Assembly: GCA_016550415.1 (NCBI GenBank)
Contig: JABXGU010000058.1
Location: 1 to 7,466 of the forward strand
Direction of reading: 5' to 3'
DNA length: 7,466 nucleotides
Origin: an archaeon
GTDB taxonomy: Archaea > Asgardarchaeota > Hermodarchaeia > Hermodarchaeales > Hermodarchaeaceae
Shown here: one piece after another, positions 5,354 through 7,466 of the stretch
Numbering within the stretch: the first letter of the stretch is position 1
Layout: the number at the start of each line of letters is the position of its first letter
Notes under the pieces: model-generated
What the model saw: only the letters and a program-made list of their open reading frames with translations
The model's database searches: none
What the model was told of the DNA's origin: nothing
Translations under genes and position numbers: made by a program

Positions 5354-6778
5354 AAACCTGGCATCAACGAATATCCCAATGATGATGAGGGGACTTAGTG
5401 GGATACATATCAAAAGAGAGAAGAAAATAATGGTTCCAGGCACAGACCAGTTGTTGACAAATATACTCGTGTTTTGTGAAACCTGATTTCCAACAACATC
5501 ACTGGCAACTACCATTAATAAGTGATAACCATTCATGAATCCAATCGTGTTCCACTCCCACTCAAATGGCGAATTATTATCAGAAGCCATCCATTTCCCA
5601 TCAATGAAGAAATCGACATGATCAACCGCTAAGACTGCATCCACGAACACCACAACTGTGCAAATCCCCCAAACGATACTTCCCTCGGTGGGTTGAAGAA
5701 CTCCAATAGATGGCGGCATTCCCGCCGGATATGGTTCAGTAAGCCAGGGCTCAATAATCAGATTCTCCTGCACTTCTTCGGGGTCAATGGCATCTGGTGA
5801 ATTGGTCACTTCAGGACCAGAGCTATTACCCCACCAGTTTAAACTAGCGTTTACAACACCGATTGCTTCAGCTATACCCCAGCCACCGTTCCCAAAGAGG
5901 TTATTGTAACGAATCTCTGCCTCTGATCCTGGTCCTATAATGCCACTACCATTATTATAAGCAATAACATTCCCCTCAATGTGTGCCCATGTGGTATTTA
6001 TGAGGATACCACTTTGTCGATTGAAGACAATTGTATTGTTCATTACACCCAAAGGGGAATTTTGGAGGTTCAAACCGATTCGATTGCGGGCAATTACGTT
6101 TCCCCATAGTTCAGTGCTTCCCCAACTCATCACGCCATCTCGACCATTGTCAAGAATCCAATTGCCATGGAGACGGGGCACAGCGAAAGTATACCCCGTC
6201 CAAACACCATCCAAAGTGTTATTGGAAATGATACAGTTTTCGATGACAGGAGCAGTACCAAAGGGTGAGTGACCATAAACAACAAGGCCTACATAGTTGT
6301 TTGACAATGTGGAGTTATGAATTAGGACATAATCTGCGTTATCAATGAATAGACCCCAAGCATCTTGATTGGGGCCAGGGTAGCCACAGTTATGGATTTC
6401 ACTATTAGTTATCCGAAGACTTGCATCCTCATAGGTTTTGAAGAAATATGGAGCTGAGGAGTTGACAGCTACAACTTTGCTTCCATTCGTAATACAAAGG
6501 AATCCACCAGCATATACTTGAATGCCGAACTGGCCAGGGTTGCTGCAATTTATTCGTAGAGTTACGTGATTCAGAGTGAGAGAATCTGATACAATCAGAT
6601 TGCCTGTTAAAGTGATTTCTGTATCATATACTGTTTCTGGGTTGGTGACGACCCAATTGGTAACAGATTTGCTACTCCTATTGGTCGGTGAACTGCTAAG
6701 CCCTAGATAATATGGAGTTGTACACTGAATGAAGAGTAGGAGTAATGAGAAAAGAATTAATCCGCCCTTAATTCTCAA
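5333..6778 (-). CDS. Secreted right-handed beta-helix protein with Ig-like domain and C-terminal anchor
   Basis: This 481-residue protein belongs to the NosD/PbH1-type parallel beta-helix proteins, which in archaea are often cell-surface proteins that may bind or cleave polysaccharide; no catalytic residues can be assigned here. The signal peptide covers about 1-26 (GLILFSLLLLF). The beta-helix runs from about 50 to 340, with repeated short strands and Asn-rich turns (ITNSEIHNCG, IENCIISNNTLDGVW, IEGNVIAYNNGSGI). It ends with NWWGNSSGP (314-322), a motif common near the end of such helices. An Ig-like domain follows (about 355-442, with DHVDFFIDGKW and WNTIGFMNGYH). Then come a membrane helix (about 448-472) and a basic tail RFLRKPEK. 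Many N-x-S/T sites suggest glycosylation. The start is TTG with GAGGTGA (6783-6789) four bases ahead; no better start lies in frame. The stop is TAG, followed at once by a T-rich stretch. The gene is divergent from the secreted protein at 6871. Confidence 0.85.
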   Translation of the reverse strand: MRIKGGLILFSLLLLFIQCTTPYYLGLSSSPTNRSSKSVTNWVVTNPETVYDTEITLTGNLIVSDSLTLNHVTLRINCSNPGQFGIQVYAGGFLCITNGSKVVAVNSSAPYFFKTYEDASLRITNSEIHNCGYPGPNQDAWGLFIDNADYVLIHNSTLSNNYVGLVVYGHSPFGTAPVIENCIISNNTLDGVWTGYTFAVPRLHGNWILDNGRDGVMSWGSTELWGNVIARNRIGLNLQNSPLGVMNNTIVFNRQSGILINTTWAHIEGNVIAYNNGSGIIGPGSEAEIRYNNLFGNGGWGIAEAIGVVNASLNWWGNSSGPEVTNSPDAIDPEEVQENLIIEPWLTEPYPAGMPPSIGVLQPTEGSIVWGICTVVVFVDAVLAVDHVDFFIDGKWMASDNNSPFEWEWNTIGFMNGYHLLMVVASDVVGNQVSQNTSIFVNNWSVPGTIIFFSLLICIPLSPLIIIGIFVDARFLRKPEK

Positions 6779-6782
6779 ACTC

Positions 6783-6789
6783 TCACCTC
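6783..6789 (-). promoter_or_regulatory. Ribosome binding site supporting the TTG start at 6778
   Basis: GAGGTGA on the minus strand lies four bases before TTG 6776-6778. Spacing is short but usable. The site explains why a TTG is used: no ATG or GTG in this frame lies near it. Confidence 0.6.
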
Positions 6790-6812
6790 ACATGAGTATA
6801 AATCGTATATAG

Positions 6813-6822
6813 CTTTAAATAC
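6813..6822. promoter_or_regulatory. Shared A/T-rich TATA region of two divergent surface-protein genes
   Basis: The stretch CTTTAAATAC centres on the palindrome TTTAAA (6814-6819). Read on the minus strand it is TATA-like, about 25 bases ahead of the short leader of the beta-helix gene. Read on the plus strand it is about 25 bases ahead of a start near 6842 for the gene at 6871. One element, or two overlapping ones, could drive both genes, which would link their expression. Other A/T-rich stretches nearby (CGTATATAG, TTAATATATT) are alternatives. Confidence 0.35.
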
Positions 6823-6856
6823 TATGCTCCTTAATATATTTCTGGATTCTGCAGAG

Positions 6857-6862
6857 GGAGGT
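6857..6862 (+). promoter_or_regulatory. Ribosome binding site that sets the 6871 start
   Basis: GGAGGT lies eight bases before ATG 6871. An earlier ATG at 6864 reaches a TGA after six codons, so it is not the gene start. Confidence 0.65.
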
Positions 6863-6870
6863 AATGGTAA

Positions 6871-7466
6871 ATGAAGTTGAATGAGGCTAAGATTGCACTA
6901 TTTTGCCTTTTTTTAATTCTCTCTTTTACACTTCCTGATATTGGTAGACACATCCCAAAAGAGTCAATGATTAACAACTATGATGACGAGCAAAATGTGC
7001 ATAGAACATCATTAGAATTTGGGGGAAATAACAGCCAATCTGACCCATATTACCTGGGCGTTAAGGGAAAAATCAATAACTTCAATAGGGCTGGGGATAA
7101 TATCCGTGTATTATTATGGTCCGCTGAACCAAGTTTGGAAATTGATTCCAATTGCTGGGGATTTCCTGTTGAAGCATTGACTGTACATTCAAAAGAAATG
7201 TTCATGAACTACTTAACTAGCTGTTCGGTAGCCTTTGTCCTTGGAAATTCAGACCAAGATTTTGGCGGTCAAATCCTTTCCTCTGAAACAGAAGCTCTTT
7301 TGAATTGGGTTTCAATGGGCAACCTAGTTTTTATTGCAGGTGATGGATTCAACAACTGCTCAGAGGGTCTGAAATCGCTATTTGGCGTGACAAAAATTTC
7401 ACCTTTGAAAAATAACTCCTTTATCGAGATTTTTAAGGAATCAGTACTAACAGGCGGAAGATCGGA
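6871..7466 (+). CDS. Secreted protein with glutamine-amidotransferase-like (DUF4350-like) fold, partial at 3' end
   Basis: The frame is open from ATG 6871 to the window edge, 198 codons, so the C-terminus is missing. A signal peptide covers about 1-26 (KIALFCLFLILSFTLPDIG). A polar Asn/Ser-rich linker follows, then from about residue 76 an alternating strand-helix region: NIRVLLWSAEP, SVAFVLGNSDQDF and the stretch SSETEALLNWVSMGN-LVFIAGD followed by LKSLFGV. The order 'E..AL..WV..G..L.I.GD ... L...FGV' resembles the extracytoplasmic DUF4350/GldG-like domains, related to class I glutamine amidotransferases but usually non-catalytic. No catalytic Cys nucleophile elbow is visible in the part present. 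By analogy with its neighbours a C-terminal membrane anchor is expected beyond the window. The gene is divergent from the beta-helix gene across a 92-base spacer. The family assignment is from pattern memory only. Confidence 0.7.
   Translation, partial: MKLNEAKIALFCLFLILSFTLPDIGRHIPKESMINNYDDEQNVHRTSLEFGGNNSQSDPYYLGVKGKINNFNRAGDNIRVLLWSAEPSLEIDSNCWGFPVEALTVHSKEMFMNYLTSCSVAFVLGNSDQDFGGQILSSETEALLNWVSMGNLVFIAGDGFNNCSEGLKSLFGVTKISPLKNNSFIEIFKESVLTGGRS

Noticed and set aside
5979..6272. Plus-strand open frames of 97 and 66 codons
   Set aside because: They are antisense to the beta-helix coding region and have no domain signal of their own.
1..7466. CRISPR array, insertion sequence or defence cluster
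   Set aside because: No spaced direct repeats outside the LRR gene, no transposase, integrase, nuclease or Cas motif in any plausible frame, and no terminal inverted repeats with target duplications were seen.

Overview
The window looks like a piece of archaeal chromosome, most likely from an Asgard archaeon close to Thorarchaeota. This is inferred from four things: a 23-24 residue leucine-rich repeat protein built on 'DLTPL..C' units, a style I associate with Thorarchaeota; secreted proteins held by one C-terminal membrane helix with no cell-wall signal; GAGGTGA-type ribosome binding sites next to TTG and ATG starts; and A/T-rich archaeal-type TATA boxes. No marker gene fixes the lineage.

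Layout. At 1-231 there is the front of an A/V-type ATP synthase proteolipid (subunit K) gene in an A/C-rich style unlike the rest. It stops abruptly after the ion-binding Glu segment and runs into the 3' flank of a minus-strand LRR gene (262-1437). At 1563-2216 a minus-strand gene for a membrane-anchored surface protein has lost its signal peptide. It meets, head to head, a plus-strand coding remnant (2222-2404). From 2654 to 3277 lies a second, intact surface protein of the same architecture, divergent from a small two-helix membrane protein (3370-3591). That gene converges on a HIT-family gene (3588-4097), the two stop codons sharing TTAA. From 4141 to 5037 a minus-strand membrane-protein frame stays in register for 299 codons but carries four internal stops (three TAG, one TAA). 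From 5333 to 6778 is a secreted right-handed beta-helix protein with an Ig-like domain and a C-terminal anchor. A divergent secreted protein starts at 6871 and leaves the window at the right edge.

How it fits together. This reads as an accessory, decaying region rich in cell-surface proteins: three or four exported or anchored proteins, one cytosolic LRR protein, one housekeeping-type HIT protein, and at least three broken genes (ATPase K, the 1563/2222 pair, the 4141-5037 frame). I see no operon with a clear pathway, no RNA gene, no CRISPR array, and no transposase or integrase. The most notable points are the in-register nonsense-riddled frame, the head-to-head truncated pair, and the abrupt composition change at about position 230, which may be a real breakpoint or an assembly join.
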